Source: RGIG5579 sp045544655 (lineage in GTDB: Bacteria; Bacillota; Clostridia; Oscillospirales; SIG627). Taken from it: a stretch of 7,024 bases of DNA. Numbering within the stretch: the stretch's first letter is position 1; every line of letters begins with the position of its first letter. The notes beneath the pieces are model-generated. The model had not been told where the DNA came from, did no database searches, and worked only from the letters and a program-made list of their open reading frames with translations. This document shows, piece after piece, positions 6,934 to 7,024 of the stretch. Both the position numbers and the translations under genes were made by a program. The DNA lies in NCBI GenBank assembly GCA_045544655.1, contig JAZPZL010000246.1:1-7024 (forward strand), in the 5' to 3' direction.

Positions 6934-7024
6934 ACATAAGTATTCCGTTTAAGGCTTTCTTTGCCTGCTTTCTTTCTCGGGAGTAAAGCTTTCTTTGCCT
7001 GCAAAACCCATTGACACCGGGATT
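6932..7024 (-). CDS. Possible 3' end of a convergent gene, cut by window edge
   Basis: Reading leftward from the window edge, one minus-strand frame is open for 30 codons and stops with TAA at 6934-6932, right at the edge of the bidirectional terminator. The visible peptide is basic (RQRK, SRERKQAKKA) and matches no family I know. A second minus-strand frame is also open to a stop at 6951-6949, so the frame is not certain. The position of the terminator, with a better T-run for leftward transcripts, is the main support. The 15-bp direct repeats inside lie out of phase with each other, which argues against conserved coding sequence. Treat as tentative. Confidence 0.22.
   Translation of the reverse strand, partial: NPGVNGFCRQRKLYSRERKQAKKALNGILM
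6954..7002. repeat. Pair of 15-bp perfect direct repeats
   Basis: GCTTTCTTTGCCTGC occurs at 6954-6968 and again at 6988-7002, a 34-bp period. The nine-base core GCTTTCTTT appears a third time at 6967-6975, overlapping the end of the first copy. The spacer contains CTCGGGAGTAAA. The array may continue beyond the right edge. No function can be assigned from the sequence. Confidence 0.6.

Noticed and set aside
6954..7002. CRISPR-like array
   Set aside because: Only two 15-bp copies with a 19-bp spacer and an overlapping partial copy. The repeat is too short and not spaced like a CRISPR array, and no cas genes are present.
7011..7016. TTGACA consensus -35 hexamer at the right edge
   Set aside because: A lone hexamer with its -10 region outside the window cannot be judged. 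It also lies in a stretch that may be convergent coding sequence.

Overview
The window looks like ordinary chromosomal sequence from a Gram-positive Clostridia-type bacterium (Bacillota), possibly a gut Oscillospiraceae- or Christensenellaceae-like lineage. This placement is an inference. It rests on strong AAGGAG/GGAGG ribosome sites before every gene, a sigma-A-type promoter, the archaeal/eukaryote-like (type 3) prolyl-tRNA synthetase with a C-terminal zinc module, the nadA-nadB-nadC order, and a poly-A/poly-T palindrome of a style I associate with such genomes.

Layout: bases 1-129 are an AT-rich leader with a plausible promoter (69-97) and a perfect 15-bp palindrome just upstream of it. 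Six genes then run on the + strand with gaps of at most 36 bp: a HI0933/BaiN-like flavoprotein (130-1365); a DUF2344 'radical SAM-linked' protein that overlaps it by 4 bp; prolyl-tRNA synthetase proS; and the complete de novo NAD set nadA, nadB and nadC. Downstream of nadC come a long AT-rich palindrome (6839-6893), a good intrinsic terminator that reads in both directions (6897-6933), and a short region with 15-bp direct repeats. That last region may be the 3' end of a convergent minus-strand gene cut by the window edge.

How the genes work together: NadB oxidises L-aspartate to iminoaspartate, NadA condenses this with dihydroxyacetone phosphate to give quinolinate, and NadC converts quinolinate plus PRPP to nicotinate mononucleotide. 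The key catalytic and cofactor-binding residues I know for these enzymes are visible. ProS and the first two genes have no obvious metabolic link to NAD synthesis and probably share the transcript only by position. The tight spacing and absence of a convincing internal promoter or terminator suggest one six-gene transcription unit from about base 104 to the terminator near 6933.

I found no previously undescribed system here. The points worth a second look are modest: the start-codon choice of the first gene, the DUF2344 gene away from its usual radical SAM partner, a shortened NadB C-terminus, and the palindrome, terminator and repeats at the right end.
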